64,000 nucleotides of DNA, taken from contig NZ_LNYE01000029.1 in the NCBI RefSeq assembly GCF_001467695.1, positions 324,759 through 388,758 of the forward strand, in the 5' to 3' direction. Numbering within the stretch: position 1 is the first letter of the stretch; every line of letters begins with the position of its first letter. Position numbers and translations under genes: made by a program. Shown here one piece after another: positions 38,378-48,949 of this stretch. The notes under the pieces were generated by a model. That model searched no databases. It was not told the DNA's origin and saw nothing but the letters and a program-made list of their open reading frames with translations. Origin of the DNA: Legionella gratiana (GTDB taxonomy: Bacteria > Pseudomonadota > Gammaproteobacteria > Legionellales > Legionellaceae).

Positions 38378-39787
38378 ATGCCAAAAAAAAAACCATTAGA
38401 GATATCAAAAGAATTTGTTAATCAAGTATTGGCTATAATTGCGGACGAGTCAGAGGAAGGGCGTAGAAAAATTATTGCTATTGCACGAAGAGCAGAAGAA
38501 AAATATGAGCGTCCTATAAAATCCTGGCTAACAGGATGGTTTTATCAATATACCCGCACTCGTGGTGAAAAAGTAGAGCAATCAATCGATGTGATGCAAA
38601 AATTTCCAGATGCGTATACTCGGCTGCTCGAATTTAAACTCATAATCAGTGATGGCGAGTGGAAGATAGGCTCATATAATTATCTGCTTTTTTTAGAGTT
38701 GATCGATGCTATTCCTGACTATGCCTCCATAGATGAATCATTTATTCATTCATTCATTCTTGAGCTTAAAGAGTTAGTCATAAAACAAATTGATAGCTTT
38801 ATGTTTCAATATAAATCTACACTAGAATCCATTAAGGCTCGAGAGATTGAACGGCAAACAATCCGTCAAAATGAGCGTCAATCTATTGAAAATATATTAA
38901 TTTTTAATGAATTAACTGTTGCAAAAGAAATGCTGTCCCAACAACCCGATAAAACGGGTTTTTCTTTGAGCTTTAAAAATGATTTATGGAATCTGTTTTG
39001 GATTGATGAAAATGGTGAAACCTATCCACTTTCCCCAAGCAATGAATTGATTTTAAAACTTACTACATTAGAAGAGCCTAATATTGAAAAACTAAACAAG
39101 GTTAGTTTAAAACAAATCAAAAAAGAATGTGTTAAAGCGCGAGATCAATATCTTTCTAAAATTCAAGTGATTATCAATCCAGAGGATAAAAAGTCACATG
39201 CTCCTTTGAGCATTGAAAATCTAATAATCAATGGAGTTACATCAACTTTTGTTTTGCGTGATACAGAAAAGGAAACTAACCTGTGGTGGATTAATAGCAT
39301 GGGAGTTTCAAGTAAAATTTCTTTGACTGATTATCCCAAACTGAATTCTTGGTTAGCGACTCATAAACCACCATTTAATGAAACAGATGGGTTACAGTTT
39401 AAGGCTAATTTGCTGCATATCAAAACCACACAACCCTTTTCTGCTTCTAAAATAGAAAGTATGAATGAAATGTTAGAGAAAGTGTTAAAAAAACAAGGCC
39501 CAAGAGATGCGTTTACAAAAGACAATCTTAATATTGGTAGGCTAGACTTAGAATCATTTGATAACATAAAACTTCATCTAGAAGATAGAGTAAAAAAAAT
39601 AGCAGAGAGAACCACACCTGTTTCTGAGCCTCTTCATGAAGCAACTGCTATTCCGAATCCTCCTAAAAAGTTGAAACCAGAGCGATACACAGCCCTTTCA
39701 CAGTTACCCAATTTTTGGCGACAACATGACATGGCAGAGAAAGTTGAGGAAGTTCAAACCTTGGTTTCTCATTTAAATAAAAATTAG
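38378..39787 (+). CDS. Large charged protein, unknown; candidate effector
   Basis: A 469-residue soluble protein starting MPKKKPLEISKEF, with GGGAG before the ATG. It is rich in Lys, Glu, Ile and Asn. The middle has coiled-coil-like stretches (IKAREIERQTIRQNERQS, about 150-170), and two segments look like a duplicated fold: LWNLFWIDENGETYPLS near 205 and TNLWWINSMGVSSKISL near 305. No signal peptide, membrane segment or known domain seen. The setting as a lone gene next to conserved ones fits an accessory or effector gene. Confidence 0.72.
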   Translation: MPKKKPLEISKEFVNQVLAIIADESEEGRRKIIAIARRAEEKYERPIKSWLTGWFYQYTRTRGEKVEQSIDVMQKFPDAYTRLLEFKLIISDGEWKIGSYNYLLFLELIDAIPDYASIDESFIHSFILELKELVIKQIDSFMFQYKSTLESIKAREIERQTIRQNERQSIENILIFNELTVAKEMLSQQPDKTGFSLSFKNDLWNLFWIDENGETYPLSPSNELILKLTTLEEPNIEKLNKVSLKQIKKECVKARDQYLSKIQVIINPEDKKSHAPLSIENLIINGVTSTFVLRDTEKETNLWWINSMGVSSKISLTDYPKLNSWLATHKPPFNETDGLQFKANLLHIKTTQPFSASKIESMNEMLEKVLKKQGPRDAFTKDNLNIGRLDLESFDNIKLHLEDRVKKIAERTTPVSEPLHEATAIPNPPKKLKPERYTALSQLPNFWRQHDMAEKVEEVQTLVSHLNKN

Positions 39788-39821
39788 GGGGGCAAGGAGT
39801 CCCTCCAAAATCAAAACAATT

Positions 39822-39845
39822 TGCGTGCGGTAGCACGCATTTATG
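39822..39845. terminator. Possible bidirectional terminator
   Basis: TGCGTGC (39822-39828) and GCACGCA (39833-39839) form a 7-bp stem with a 4-base loop, flanked by AAAACAATT and TTTAT, between the convergent unknown gene and nadE. The T-runs are weak. Confidence 0.5.
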
Positions 39846-39874
39846 TGAATATGTGTGTGCCCGTTAGTGTTTGT

Positions 39875-41482
39875 TTAGTGATTTTCAAAGCCATTGGTTA
39901 TTGGATAACGCCAGTCTTTGCCGAAAGCTCTTGGGCTTATTTTAATTCCAGGTGGAGCTTGGCGGCGTTTGTATTCATTATGTTTAATTAGTTGAATTAC
40001 TTTTGCTACTGTTTCAGGTGCAAATCCTTGTTGAATGATTTCTTCAGGGCTTAAATTTTGCTCTACGTACCCAACGATGATTGCATCAAGTACAGGATAT
40101 TCAGGCAAACTATCTTGATCGGTTTGATCAGGTCTTAATTCCGCAGAGGGAGCCCGAGTTAAGACGCGCTCGGGAATGATGGCACCAAGGCTATTACGAT
40201 AGTGTGCTAAAGCATAAACTTGAGTTTTAAGTACGTCTTTTAGTACAGCAAAGCCACCAGCCATATCTCCATATAAAGTAGCATAGCCGACCGCAGACTC
40301 ACTTTTATTTGAGGTTGTAAGCACCATGTTGCCTGTTTTATTAGAAAGAGCCATGATCAATAACCCGCGAATTCGTGCTTGTATATTTTCTTCAGTAGTA
40401 TCAGGAGATAATCCTATAAATAAAGGTTCAAGAGTTGCTATTAAGGCAGCAAATGCTGATTCAATTGAAAGTATTGAATGAGATACTTTTAAATGTTGAA
40501 TTTGTGTTAGAGCATCTTCATTACTCATTTGCGCTGTATAACGTGAAGGCATGAGCACCGCATGAACTCGATCAGCACCTAAAGCATCTACAGCTATGGC
40601 CAACGTTAAAGCAGAATCAATCCCTCCTGAGAGCCCAATTAAAACACCCGGAAAATGATTTTTGTTGACATAATCTCGAATACCACAAACTAATGCTTCA
40701 TAGATTAAGGCTTCGTTTTCAAGTAAGGGTGATATTAATCCTTTGATTTGATTTCCTTGTATTTCAACAGTAGATAAACTTTCTTTAAATGCTGTTCCGC
40801 GCGCACTAATTCTTCCTTGGGAATCTATCGCTATTGATTGTCCATCGAAAAGAAGTTCATCTTGGCCACCAACTTGATTTACATATACAATGGATATACC
40901 TCGTTTTGCATAAGATTTTAATAGGGTTTCCCTTTTTTGATATTTACTGTAATCAAAAGGAGATGCATTTAAAATGAGTAAAACCGAAATACCATGCTCA
41001 ATCAAATCTTCTGCTGGCCCTGGTTGCCATAAGTCTTCGCATATGATAACTCCTACTTTGTAATTGTTGATTTCTAAGATACATGGATTCTTTTTACCCG
41101 GAGTAAAATAACGTGCTTCATCAAAGATTGCATAGTTCGGTAAAATTTGTTTGTTGTAGTCAGCAACTTTTTGCCCTTGATAAAAGATACTTACGCTATT
41201 ATATCGGTGTAGTTTCTCGTGAGATGGATGCCCGATAAGGACATAACAATCTTCGATTACTGCTTGAATTTCCTTTAAGTGTTCATTGATTTTTTGCTGA
41301 AATTCTTTGCGAAAGAGTAAATCTTCTGGAGGATAACCTGTTAATGCAAGTTCAGGGAAGACAATGATGTCATGATTGAATTGCTGGCTTTTGATAATCT
41401 CAATGATTTGATCTCTATTGGAGGTTAGAGCCCCTACAGTAGGATTAATTTGCGCCATTAAAACTGTAAGTCGATTTTGCAT
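39875..41482 (-). CDS. nadE: Glutamine-dependent NAD+ synthetase
   Basis: A 535-residue two-domain enzyme. The N-terminal nitrilase-type glutaminase has its catalytic Glu in FPELALTGYPPEDLL, the Lys near NKQILPNYAIFDEARYF and Cys in VIICEDLWQP. The C-terminal synthetase has the PP-loop LSGGIDSALTL and STSNKSE-like TTSNKSESAVGY. It makes NAD+ from the deamido form and ATP. The long form does not need free ammonia. It is transcribed alone. Confidence 0.96.
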   Translation of the reverse strand: MQNRLTVLMAQINPTVGALTSNRDQIIEIIKSQQFNHDIIVFPELALTGYPPEDLLFRKEFQQKINEHLKEIQAVIEDCYVLIGHPSHEKLHRYNSVSIFYQGQKVADYNKQILPNYAIFDEARYFTPGKKNPCILEINNYKVGVIICEDLWQPGPAEDLIEHGISVLLILNASPFDYSKYQKRETLLKSYAKRGISIVYVNQVGGQDELLFDGQSIAIDSQGRISARGTAFKESLSTVEIQGNQIKGLISPLLENEALIYEALVCGIRDYVNKNHFPGVLIGLSGGIDSALTLAIAVDALGADRVHAVLMPSRYTAQMSNEDALTQIQHLKVSHSILSIESAFAALIATLEPLFIGLSPDTTEENIQARIRGLLIMALSNKTGNMVLTTSNKSESAVGYATLYGDMAGGFAVLKDVLKTQVYALAHYRNSLGAIIPERVLTRAPSAELRPDQTDQDSLPEYPVLDAIIVGYVEQNLSPEEIIQQGFAPETVAKVIQLIKHNEYKRRQAPPGIKISPRAFGKDWRYPITNGFENH

Positions 41483-41578
41483 GATATATACTCTAATAGA
41501 ATCAAGGTGTAATAAATTAATACAAAGTCTTATTAATTAAAAGATAAAATTGTTAATTAATTTAAAAATTGACTAAAA

Positions 41579-41726
41579 TAACATGAGTTTGACATCAAAA
41601 GCACTGCAGTGCCATTGATGTTGTTACACATTATCCCGTATAAATGTTACGTTTTCTGTGGACAATGTTCCAAATAAAGGCAGCTCGATATAAAAAATTA
41701 CTTATTTTTATATTGAATTCACATTA
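41579..41726. repeat. Family B palindromic repeat, diverged long copy
   Basis: Starts TAACATGAGTTTGACATC and ends with TTGAATTCACATTA, matching the family B termini with several changes. AGCTCGATATAAAAAATTAC and the CCCGTATAAATG linker also match the copies at 18112 and 57293. It sits between the divergent nadE and SNF2 genes, so here it is in a promoter region, not at a gene end. Confidence 0.7.
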
Positions 41727-41761
41727 AAATAGATCTTTTGCCTAATAAGTACATATATTTT

Positions 41762-44700
41762 ATGTTAAAAGAAGCACTTTCAACAATGCCAGATGTCTTT
41801 GAGGCTAAGATATTATTGCGTGGGCAAGAATATTTTGAAAAGGGGCATGTGCTAAATATTCGGTTTAGTGATGGTTTGCTTAAGGGAAGAGTTAAAGGCA
41901 GTGCAAGCCAGATTTATGATGTCCATATGGATTTAAAAGTTTGGCCGAAGAAAGTAGCCCATTGTACTTGCGCTTATCAACATAATTGCAAACATGCTGC
42001 AGCTTGCCTCTTAGCATTACGCGATAGAGAAAAAAGCAGCTCTCAGTCTTTGGCTGCAAATAAGTTAGATAAACGATTGGATAGCTGGCTAAAAAATTTA
42101 CGCGCCCAAGAAGCTGCGATTGTGCAAACAAAAGAGGTTACGCATCATTTAGTTTATCTCATTGATCTACGGCTTGATGGCTATGAGCACCGTGTTGTTG
42201 TTAAATTAGCTTTGGCTAAATTATTAAAACGTGGTGGTTATGGAAAAATGATCACGTTTAATAGTCTTTCTGACTCCAAAAAACAACATTTTATTGGTGA
42301 TGATACTGATCTGGTTGCTTTATTGCTCTTTAAATGTGGTGTTTCCGGTTGGTTTGATTCTTTAATCATTCGTAATAGTGAGCTACTTGAACGAATAATT
42401 GCTACTGGAAGAGCTTTTTTTATACAAAATCCACATCAAGAAATTCACTTAGCTGAATCTATCAAAGGTACTTGCCAATGGGTATTGTCTCATAATGGAA
42501 GTCAAAATTTATTATTAATGCATGAGGACAAGGTACTTAAGCCTTTATTACTGGATAACAGCTGGTATTTTAATTATTTGGAAGCCAAAATAGGGCATTT
42601 ACTGACCTCATATCCCATAAAACAGCTGAGTTATTTATTGGAAGCGCCGTCAATTCCGATGGAACAGGCTGAATTGTTGGCCCATAAAATGGCTAAGACT
42701 TGTCCTGAATTTCCCGTACCTCAAGTCTTTAAACAACGTGAGATACGTAAGGTTATCCCCGTACCGGTGCTGATTCTTGATACTATTAGTGAGTTTGATG
42801 AAGAGTCCTCTTGGCTCTATGATACTGAAGAAGAAATACATGCTTTATTTACAGTGCATCTTGTTTTTGATTATGCGGGCTTAATTGTTTCTGGTTCAGA
42901 AGCATGTGATACAGTTGTGTGTCAGCAAGAAGGTGTTTTAATTCAATACCAACGAGATAAAGATTTTGAAAAATTAAAATGGGATGAAGTGCAGTCCATA
43001 TTGGACCTAAGGGTACCTAGAACTTGGGAATATGAGCAATGGAATAAAGTAAAAAAAGTAGATTTTATTATTCAAAATATTAGTGTCCTAGCTGATTTGG
43101 AGTTTCTTTACAATCAATCAATCCCTGATCTAAAAGATAGAGGCTGGCGAGTAGAGTGTGTTGGTTTTTTGTATCAGGAAATTGTTAGTGCTGATGAGGT
43201 CGAGTGGTATTCTGATCTTCAAGAAAGCACAACAGATTTTTTTTCATATCAATTGGGAATTTTAGTTGAAGGAAAACAAGTGAGTATTGTGCCTTTAATT
43301 GCTGATTTAATTCAGCGTTATAGTGGCAATAGTTTGGATAATCTTCCTGATACTCAGTTGATAAAACTTCCTTTGCATGATGGGCGTGCACTCCAGTTGG
43401 AAATGGGACGAATTAAGCCCTTGATTCGTTTATTATTGCAATTTGGCTTGCGTCACCTTGATGCAAATCAAAGCGTTCCTCTTAATAAATATCAATTCAT
43501 CTTGATGCATGAAGCTGAATTAGCCATTGCCGCAATGAAAACACGTTGGCAAGGCGCAGAGACACTTAGAGAGCAAATAAGGCAACTGACTCTATTAGCG
43601 AATATTCCTGAAATACACCCCCCATTTGGATTACGAGCACAATTAAGAGATTATCAATGCCAGGGATTAAATTGGTTGCAGTTTTTACGTATCAGTCGTT
43701 TTAACGGTATTCTGGCGGATGATATGGGTTTAGGTAAAACAGTGCAAACTTTAGCACATCTGCTTTATGAAAAGGAGCAGGGTCGTACTCAATCTGCTAC
43801 ATTAATTGTTGCACCAACAAGTCTTGTAGGTAATTGGTTGGCTGAAGCAAAACGCTTTACACCCCAATTAAAAGTTTTAATCCATCATGGATCCGAACGG
43901 CATCAGGATAATTTTGATGATTATGATTTGGTGGTTTCCACTTATGGATTAATTCAACGTGATAAAGAAAAATTTGTAAGTTATCCTTTTTATTATCTCA
44001 TTTTGGATGAAGCACAATTTATTAAAAATGCACGTACTAAAACAACCCAAATTATTCAACAATTGCGTGCTACCCATCGTTTGTGTTTAACAGGCACACC
44101 TTTAGAGAACCACTTGGGTGAGTTATGGTCATTGTTTCATTTTTTAATGCCTGGTCTATTAGGGGATGCCAAGCAATTTAGACTTTGGTTTAGAACTCCG
44201 ATTGAAAAATATGCCGATAGAGAGAGACGAGAAATTCTAACAAAGCGTGTACAACCTTTTATTCTAAGAAGAACAAAAAATCAGGTAGTCCGCGAATTGC
44301 CACCAAAAACGGAAATAACTCATACCATAGAGCTTATTGGAGCACAGCGTGATCTTTATGAAGCGATACGCATGAGCATGGAGAAAAAAGTTCGTGATGC
44401 GATTGCAAAACAAGGCTTAGGTAAAAGCCATATTCTTTTGCTCGATGCTTTGCTTAAGCTACGGCAAGTTTGTTGTGATCCTAGACTGTTGTCTTTACCA
44501 GAAGCGGCCATAGCTCATGATACCTCTGCGAAGCTAGAAGCATTAATGGATTTGCTGAATAATTTAATTGGCGAAGGTCGAAGAGTTTTAGTATTCTCAC
44601 AATTTACTTCTATGTTGCAATTAATTGAAGTGGAGTTACGTACTCGTCAATACGACTACTTGAAGTTAACGGGGCAAACACAGCACCGACAAGCAATGGT

Positions 44701-45037
44701 AGAAAAATTTCAAGAAGGTAAGACGCCGGTGTTTTTAATTAGCTTAAAAGCAGGTGGTACAGGTTTGAATTTAACACGTGCTGACACCGTAATTCAGTAT
44801 GATCCATGGTGGAACCCTGCTGTTGAAGATCAAGCTACAGATAGGGCTCATCGTATCGGCCAGGAAAATCCTGTATTTGTTTATAAATTAATTACCTCAG
44901 GTACTGTAGAAGAAGCTATTTTAATGATGCAGGAGAAAAAAAGACTCTTGGGTGAAAGTGTACTATCTCCTGATTCTGCAAAAACGATGACTTTAAGTGA
45001 AAAAGATATCGAGCAGTTTTTTATGCCATTAAGCTAA
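41762..45037 (+). CDS. SNF2-family helicase with SWIM zinc finger
   Basis: A 1091-residue ATP-driven DNA translocase. Near residue 70 is the SWIM motif CTCAYQHNCKHAAACLL. Motif I is DDMGLGKTVQT, motif II DEAQ in LILDEAQFIKNAR, motif III LTGTPLENHLGELWSL, then ILRRTKNQV and the C-terminal lobe with FSQFTSMLQLIE, SLKAGGTGLNLT and TDRAHRIGQ. This layout is common in bacteria, with functions in repair or transcription mostly unknown. The ATG at 41762 is preferred to a TTG 24 bases upstream. Confidence 0.93.
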   Translation: MLKEALSTMPDVFEAKILLRGQEYFEKGHVLNIRFSDGLLKGRVKGSASQIYDVHMDLKVWPKKVAHCTCAYQHNCKHAAACLLALRDREKSSSQSLAANKLDKRLDSWLKNLRAQEAAIVQTKEVTHHLVYLIDLRLDGYEHRVVVKLALAKLLKRGGYGKMITFNSLSDSKKQHFIGDDTDLVALLLFKCGVSGWFDSLIIRNSELLERIIATGRAFFIQNPHQEIHLAESIKGTCQWVLSHNGSQNLLLMHEDKVLKPLLLDNSWYFNYLEAKIGHLLTSYPIKQLSYLLEAPSIPMEQAELLAHKMAKTCPEFPVPQVFKQREIRKVIPVPVLILDTISEFDEESSWLYDTEEEIHALFTVHLVFDYAGLIVSGSEACDTVVCQQEGVLIQYQRDKDFEKLKWDEVQSILDLRVPRTWEYEQWNKVKKVDFIIQNISVLADLEFLYNQSIPDLKDRGWRVECVGFLYQEIVSADEVEWYSDLQESTTDFFSYQLGILVEGKQVSIVPLIADLIQRYSGNSLDNLPDTQLIKLPLHDGRALQLEMGRIKPLIRLLLQFGLRHLDANQSVPLNKYQFILMHEAELAIAAMKTRWQGAETLREQIRQLTLLANIPEIHPPFGLRAQLRDYQCQGLNWLQFLRISRFNGILADDMGLGKTVQTLAHLLYEKEQGRTQSATLIVAPTSLVGNWLAEAKRFTPQLKVLIHHGSERHQDNFDDYDLVVSTYGLIQRDKEKFVSYPFYYLILDEAQFIKNARTKTTQIIQQLRATHRLCLTGTPLENHLGELWSLFHFLMPGLLGDAKQFRLWFRTPIEKYADRERREILTKRVQPFILRRTKNQVVRELPPKTEITHTIELIGAQRDLYEAIRMSMEKKVRDAIAKQGLGKSHILLLDALLKLRQVCCDPRLLSLPEAAIAHDTSAKLEALMDLLNNLIGEGRRVLVFSQFTSMLQLIEVELRTRQYDYLKLTGQTQHRQAMVEKFQEGKTPVFLISLKAGGTGLNLTRADTVIQYDPWWNPAVEDQATDRAHRIGQENPVFVYKLITSGTVEEAILMMQEKKRLLGESVLSPDSAKTMTLSEKDIEQFFMPLS

Positions 45038-45039
45038 AT

Positions 45040-45110
45040 CTTAAAAAACAGTTGGGGCACACTACTGTGTGGGCTAAGTGTACTGACCCAACTGCTTTTT
45101 CTAGGTTAAA
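45040..45110. terminator. Family D terminator-like cassette, copy 1
   Basis: AAAAAACAGTTGGG on the left pairs with CCCAACTGCTTTTT on the right across a 30-base centre, which itself can pair (CACACTACTGTGTG). Followed by TTTTTCTAGG, and preceded by AAAAAA, it can work on either strand. It closes the SNF2 gene. Related cassettes occur at 48252 and 57463. Confidence 0.7.
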
Positions 45111-45181
45111 ATAAAATAAAAACTAGCATAGTTTCTATTCATAGCATAAGCTATTAACTGATTGCAAACATGGAGAAAATT

Positions 45182-45619
45182 ATGAACCTATGGAAGCGAG
45201 CTTTTGGTTTTGTTCTTGCCTCATTTTATTTCCCTACGCTATTGGCTGCATCCCAAGTTCCAGTGGGTAACTGGGTCACTATGGATGATAAAACGGGTGC
45301 TAAAAGAGCAATTGTGACTATTACTGAATCCGGGGGAGTGTTAAGTGGTGTTATTGATAAGGTATATCCACAACCGGGCGATACTGGAATTTGTGAAAAT
45401 TGTCCTGGTGCATTTAAAGGAAAAAAAGTAGTAGGATTGCGGTTTATGTGGGGATTGAAGAAAGAAGGGGATAATGAATGGAGTGGTGGCTCTATTTTAG
45501 ATCCCAAAACAGGTAAAATTTATCGGGCTAAGCTCACTGTCCAAGGAAATAAACTCTTGGTTCGAGGATATCTCGGAATTTCTCTATTAGGCCGTACTCA
45601 AGTTTGGCATAAAGAATAG
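45182..45619 (+). CDS. DUF2147-family exported protein
   Basis: A 145-residue protein with a signal peptide (about 1-22, ending LLAAS). The mature part VGNWVTMDDKTGAKRAIVTITE, then the ICENCPG pair of cysteines and SGGSILDPKTGKIYRAKL with RGYLGISLLGRTQVW, is the DUF2147 signature. Members are periplasmic and of unknown function. The second Met is chosen because GGAG lies seven bases before it. An ATG 12 bases earlier is possible. Confidence 0.88.
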   Translation: MNLWKRAFGFVLASFYFPTLLAASQVPVGNWVTMDDKTGAKRAIVTITESGGVLSGVIDKVYPQPGDTGICENCPGAFKGKKVVGLRFMWGLKKEGDNEWSGGSILDPKTGKIYRAKLTVQGNKLLVRGYLGISLLGRTQVWHKE

Positions 45620-45745
45620 AGCCATGTTATAAAACAACACTAAATCTCTAGGATATTTGCATCCCGAATAACATCTATTCGGGGTGACATCCTTTTAAAA
45701 GAACATTACAATACATTTTGGTCTAATTTTCATTATATTATTGCT

Positions 45746-47128
45746 ATGTATGAGCTGCAAAATTCCAAAAAAACGGTTGATCCATTAAAGCGACCGCCTC
45801 ATTCAGTGGAAGCGGAACAATCCATTATTGGTGGATTGATGTTGGATAATCAGGTTTGGGATAAAATCAGCCATAAGCTATGCGAGACAGATTTTTATCG
45901 TACGGAGCATCGAATTTTATTTCGAGCCATTTCCGCATTAGCTAAAAAAGATCAACCCTTTGATGTAGTCACGTTACTCGATGCTTTAACGTCATATAAT
46001 GAATTAGATGACGCAGGTGGTGAAGCCTATTTATTTGAACTTGCTAATAATACACCTAGTGTTGCTAATGTATCTGCTTATGCTGAGATTGTTCGTGAGA
46101 AATCAGTCCAAAGACAGCTTATTGCTGTAGCTACAGAAATTGCTGATTCGGCATATAATCCGGGAGGTAGAGAAGTTCCTGAATTGCTGGATTTAGCAGA
46201 AACCAAAGTGTTTGCAATAGGGGAACAAACAGGCGGGGATGGAGGTCCTGAAAATATAAAATCCATCTTGGTCCGTGCAGTAGAAAAAATAGATGCGCTT
46301 TATCACAATGGGGATGCAATCACTGGTTTAGCCACAGGCTTATCTGATTTAGATGAAATGACTTCTGGGTTACAACCTTCTGACTTAATTATTGTTGCAG
46401 GTCGTCCTTCCATGGGTAAAACTACTTTAGTAATGAATATGGCGGAACATGCTGCGATTAAATCCGGTAAGCCAGTACTGGTTTTTTCCATGGAAATGCC
46501 CGCAGATTCGTTGGCCATGAGGATGATGTCTTCATTAGGGCGTATCGATCAGCACAAGATTAGGACCGGAAAACTGGATGATGATGATTGGCCTCGAGTA
46601 ACTTCGGCAGTACATATGCTTTCAGAAGCGCCTTTATTTATCGATGATACTCCAGCCCTAAGTCCTGGAGAAATGCGTGCACGTGCTAGACGTTTAGCTA
46701 AAGAACATGGTTCATTAGGTCTTATTGTAGTGGATTATTTGCAATTAATGAAAGTACCTGGGTTTAATGCAGATAACAGAACCGCAGAGATTTCTGAAAT
46801 TTCTCGTAGTCTTAAGTCATTGGCTAAAGAATTACAGGTACCCGTAATTGCTCTATCACAGTTAAACCGAAGTTTGGAGCAACGCGCGGATAAAAGACCT
46901 GTTATGTCAGACTTACGAGAGTCAGGAGCAATCGAACAAGACGCTGATTTAATCTGTTTTATTTATAGGGATGAAGTCTATCATGAAGACAGTCCCGACA
47001 AAGGTACTGCAGAAATAATTGTAGCGAAACAAAGAAATGGTCCTATTGGTAAGGTGCGTGTTGCCTTTATAGGTAAGTACACGCGTTTCGAAGATTTAGC
47101 TTACACAGGTTATCAAGGGGTAGATTGA
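45746..47128 (+). CDS. dnaB: Replicative DNA helicase
   Basis: A 460-residue hexameric helicase. The N-terminal DnaG-binding domain begins [18 protein letters not shown]. The RecA-like core has Walker [10 protein letters not shown] (about 215-223), VVDYLQLM as Walker B, and [15 protein letters not shown] as motif H4. It is full length with no intein. No good ribosome site precedes the ATG. It lies one base before alr, the usual gene order. Confidence 0.97.
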   Translation: MYELQNSKKTVDPLKRPPHSVEAEQSIIGGLMLDNQVWDKISHKLCETDFYRTEHRILFRAISALAKKDQPFDVVTLLDALTSYNELDDAGGEAYLFELANNTPSVANVSAYAEIVREKSVQRQLIAVATEIADSAYNPGGREVPELLDLAETKVFAIGEQTGGDGGPENIKSILVRAVEKIDALYHNGDAITGLATGLSDLDEMTSGLQPSDLIIVAGRPSMGKTTLVMNMAEHAAIKSGKPVLVFSMEMPADSLAMRMMSSLGRIDQHKIRTGKLDDDDWPRVTSAVHMLSEAPLFIDDTPALSPGEMRARARRLAKEHGSLGLIVVDYLQLMKVPGFNADNRTAEISEISRSLKSLAKELQVPVIALSQLNRSLEQRADKRPVMSDLRESGAIEQDADLICFIYRDEVYHEDSPDKGTAEIIVAKQRNGPIGKVRVAFIGKYTRFEDLAYTGYQGVD

Positions 47129-47129
47129 G

Positions 47130-48209
47130 GTGTCAAGACCTACTAGGTTGGTGATAGAGCCAAGTGCTTTACTTCATAATTTAGAGCAAATAAGACGATT
47201 TGCGCCAGGCAAGAAAATAATTGCAATGGTCAAGGCAAATGCCTATGGTTGTGGAGTGCATGTTGTGGTCCCAGTATTAGAAGGGCTGGTTGATGCTTTT
47301 GGGGTCGCCTGTATTGAGGAGGCTTTAACTCTCCATAAGATAGGTAGTCGTACTCCGTGTATTCTTTTTCAAGGTGTATTTAGTCCTGATGAATTTAAAA
47401 CAGTGGCGCACCATCAATTTGGTTGTGTCATACATCAACCTCATCAATTACAATGGCTTTTAAATACCTCCTTAAATAAACCCATTAAATTATGGGTGAA
47501 GGTAAATACAGGTATGCATCGCTTAGGTTTTAAACCTCATGAGATACACGATGTATTGGATGCATTACAAACTTGTCCTTGGGTGGATAAAGATATTGGT
47601 TTGATGACTCATTTAGCTTGTGCAGATGAGCCAGAGCGTGTGGAAAATGTTCAGCAAATTTCTTTATTTGAGAGTATTTCTATTGCTGGATTTAGTCAAC
47701 GAAGTATTGCTAATTCAGCGGCTATTATTTCTTTTCCACAAACTCATGCAGATGTGGTGAGGCCTGGTATCATGCTGTATGGTGTATCTCCTTTTGCCAA
47801 TCAGACAGCAATGGAGTTGGGTTTGCTTCCAGTAATGCGCTTTATATCAGCAATCAGCGCAGTGTATCATAATCCTCCTTTAGCCCCAGTAGGATATAGT
47901 GGTATTTGGAAAAGTGAAAAACCTTCTATTATAGGCATCGTCGCTGCAGGTTATGGAGATGGTTATCCACGGCATATTGCTGAAAATACCCCAGTATGGG
48001 TTCAAGGTAAGGAAGTGCCTATCGTAGGACGGGTCTCAATGGATATGCTGGCTGTAGATTTAACAGATCATTCGGAGGTTAAACCTGGAGCGCCAGTCGA
48101 GCTTTGGGGAACACATATTTTAGTTGAACGAATTGCCCAAGCAGCGGGTACTTCAGGTTATGAATTGTTGTGCCAAATTTCTGAGCGCGTACGTCATGGT
48201 AGATTGTAG
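47130..48209 (+). CDS. alr: Alanine racemase
   Basis: A 359-residue PLP enzyme supplying D-alanine for peptidoglycan. The PLP Lys35 is in [11 protein letters not shown] and the catalytic Tyr is in [10 protein letters not shown] (about 254). GTG start, one base after the dnaB stop, so translation is likely coupled. A family D terminator-like cassette follows. Confidence 0.96.
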   Translation: MSRPTRLVIEPSALLHNLEQIRRFAPGKKIIAMVKANAYGCGVHVVVPVLEGLVDAFGVACIEEALTLHKIGSRTPCILFQGVFSPDEFKTVAHHQFGCVIHQPHQLQWLLNTSLNKPIKLWVKVNTGMHRLGFKPHEIHDVLDALQTCPWVDKDIGLMTHLACADEPERVENVQQISLFESISIAGFSQRSIANSAAIISFPQTHADVVRPGIMLYGVSPFANQTAMELGLLPVMRFISAISAVYHNPPLAPVGYSGIWKSEKPSIIGIVAAGYGDGYPRHIAENTPVWVQGKEVPIVGRVSMDMLAVDLTDHSEVKPGAPVELWGTHILVERIAQAAGTSGYELLCQISERVRHGRL

Positions 48210-48251
48210 TGTTATTGTAATTCAGTTTAAATTTTGATCTTTATGTAATTA

Positions 48252-48364
48252 AACCTAGAAAAAACAGTTGAGTCCTACTGCACAAGCTAAGGGCACTGAA
48301 CCTGCTGTATTTTCAGCACCTTTAGTTTGCTCGCTACGGATTCAACTGCTTTTTCTAGGTTAAA
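48252..48364. terminator. Family D terminator-like cassette, copy 2
   Basis: AACCTAGAAAAAACAGTTGA at 48252-48271 and its near-complement TTCAACTGCTTTTTCTAGGT at 48341-48360 bracket a centre of about 70 bases with a second possible stem (CTGCTGTATTTTCAGCA). The A-run on one side and T-run on the other allow use on both strands. It closes the dnaB-alr unit. Confidence 0.7.
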
Positions 48365-48475
48365 AGATGTCTACTCGCTGACGTTAATACAGATGATCTT
48401 TATAACTATGGATAATAACTGAGCGTGGTGTTAGAATAAGAGCCGATTTTGTAACCTTTTAAATGGTGATACGTT

Positions 48476-48922
48476 ATGAAAAAACTAGCAGTTGTATCAT
48501 TGTCTTTATTTTTGGTGGGTTGCGGACCAGTAACTCATGAAGACGTAGGTACTATCTCAGGTGGCGTTATCGGTGGATTGATTGGAAGTCAATTTGGTGG
48601 TGGATCTGCGGCTAGAATGGCTGCAGCAGCAGGTGGTGCGATTGTTGGTGCTTATTTGGGTGGCCAAATTGGTAAAACTATGGATAAGGTCGATCGAATG
48701 GAAATGCAACGTGCATTAGAAACTGCTCCTACCGGTAAAGCGGTAAATTGGTCAAATCCAGATACAGGATACAGATATTCAGTGCAACCAACACGTACTT
48801 ATTATCGCGAGCGTTTACCTTGCCGTGAGTATATTACTAAAGCAGTTATTGATGGAAAAACTGAAACATTACGTGGTAGTGCGTGTCGTCAGCCAGATGG
48901 TACATGGCATGTTGTGAATTAA
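48476..48922 (+). CDS. Glycine-zipper lipoprotein (17-kDa surface antigen type)
   Basis: A 148-residue lipoprotein: signal ending LVGC (Cys16), then a glycine-zipper segment (GTISGGVIGGLIGSQFGGGSAARMAAAAGGAIVGAYLGGQIG, about 22-63) that may insert in membrane, and a globular tail with two cysteines (CREYITKAVIDGKTETLRGSACRQPDGTW) as in outer-membrane lipoproteins of the RT0821/Lpp0775 kind. Single-gene unit. Confidence 0.88.
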   Translation: MKKLAVVSLSLFLVGCGPVTHEDVGTISGGVIGGLIGSQFGGGSAARMAAAAGGAIVGAYLGGQIGKTMDKVDRMEMQRALETAPTGKAVNWSNPDTGYRYSVQPTRTYYRERLPCREYITKAVIDGKTETLRGSACRQPDGTWHVVN

Positions 48923-48949
48923 AAATGGTAAGCGTTCACACAATAGTGT

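Noticed and set aside
48442-48450. GCCGATTTT upstream of the glycine-zipper lipoprotein as a sigma-28 -10 box
   Set aside because: No TAAA lies at the required 15-base distance, and the last bases do not match.
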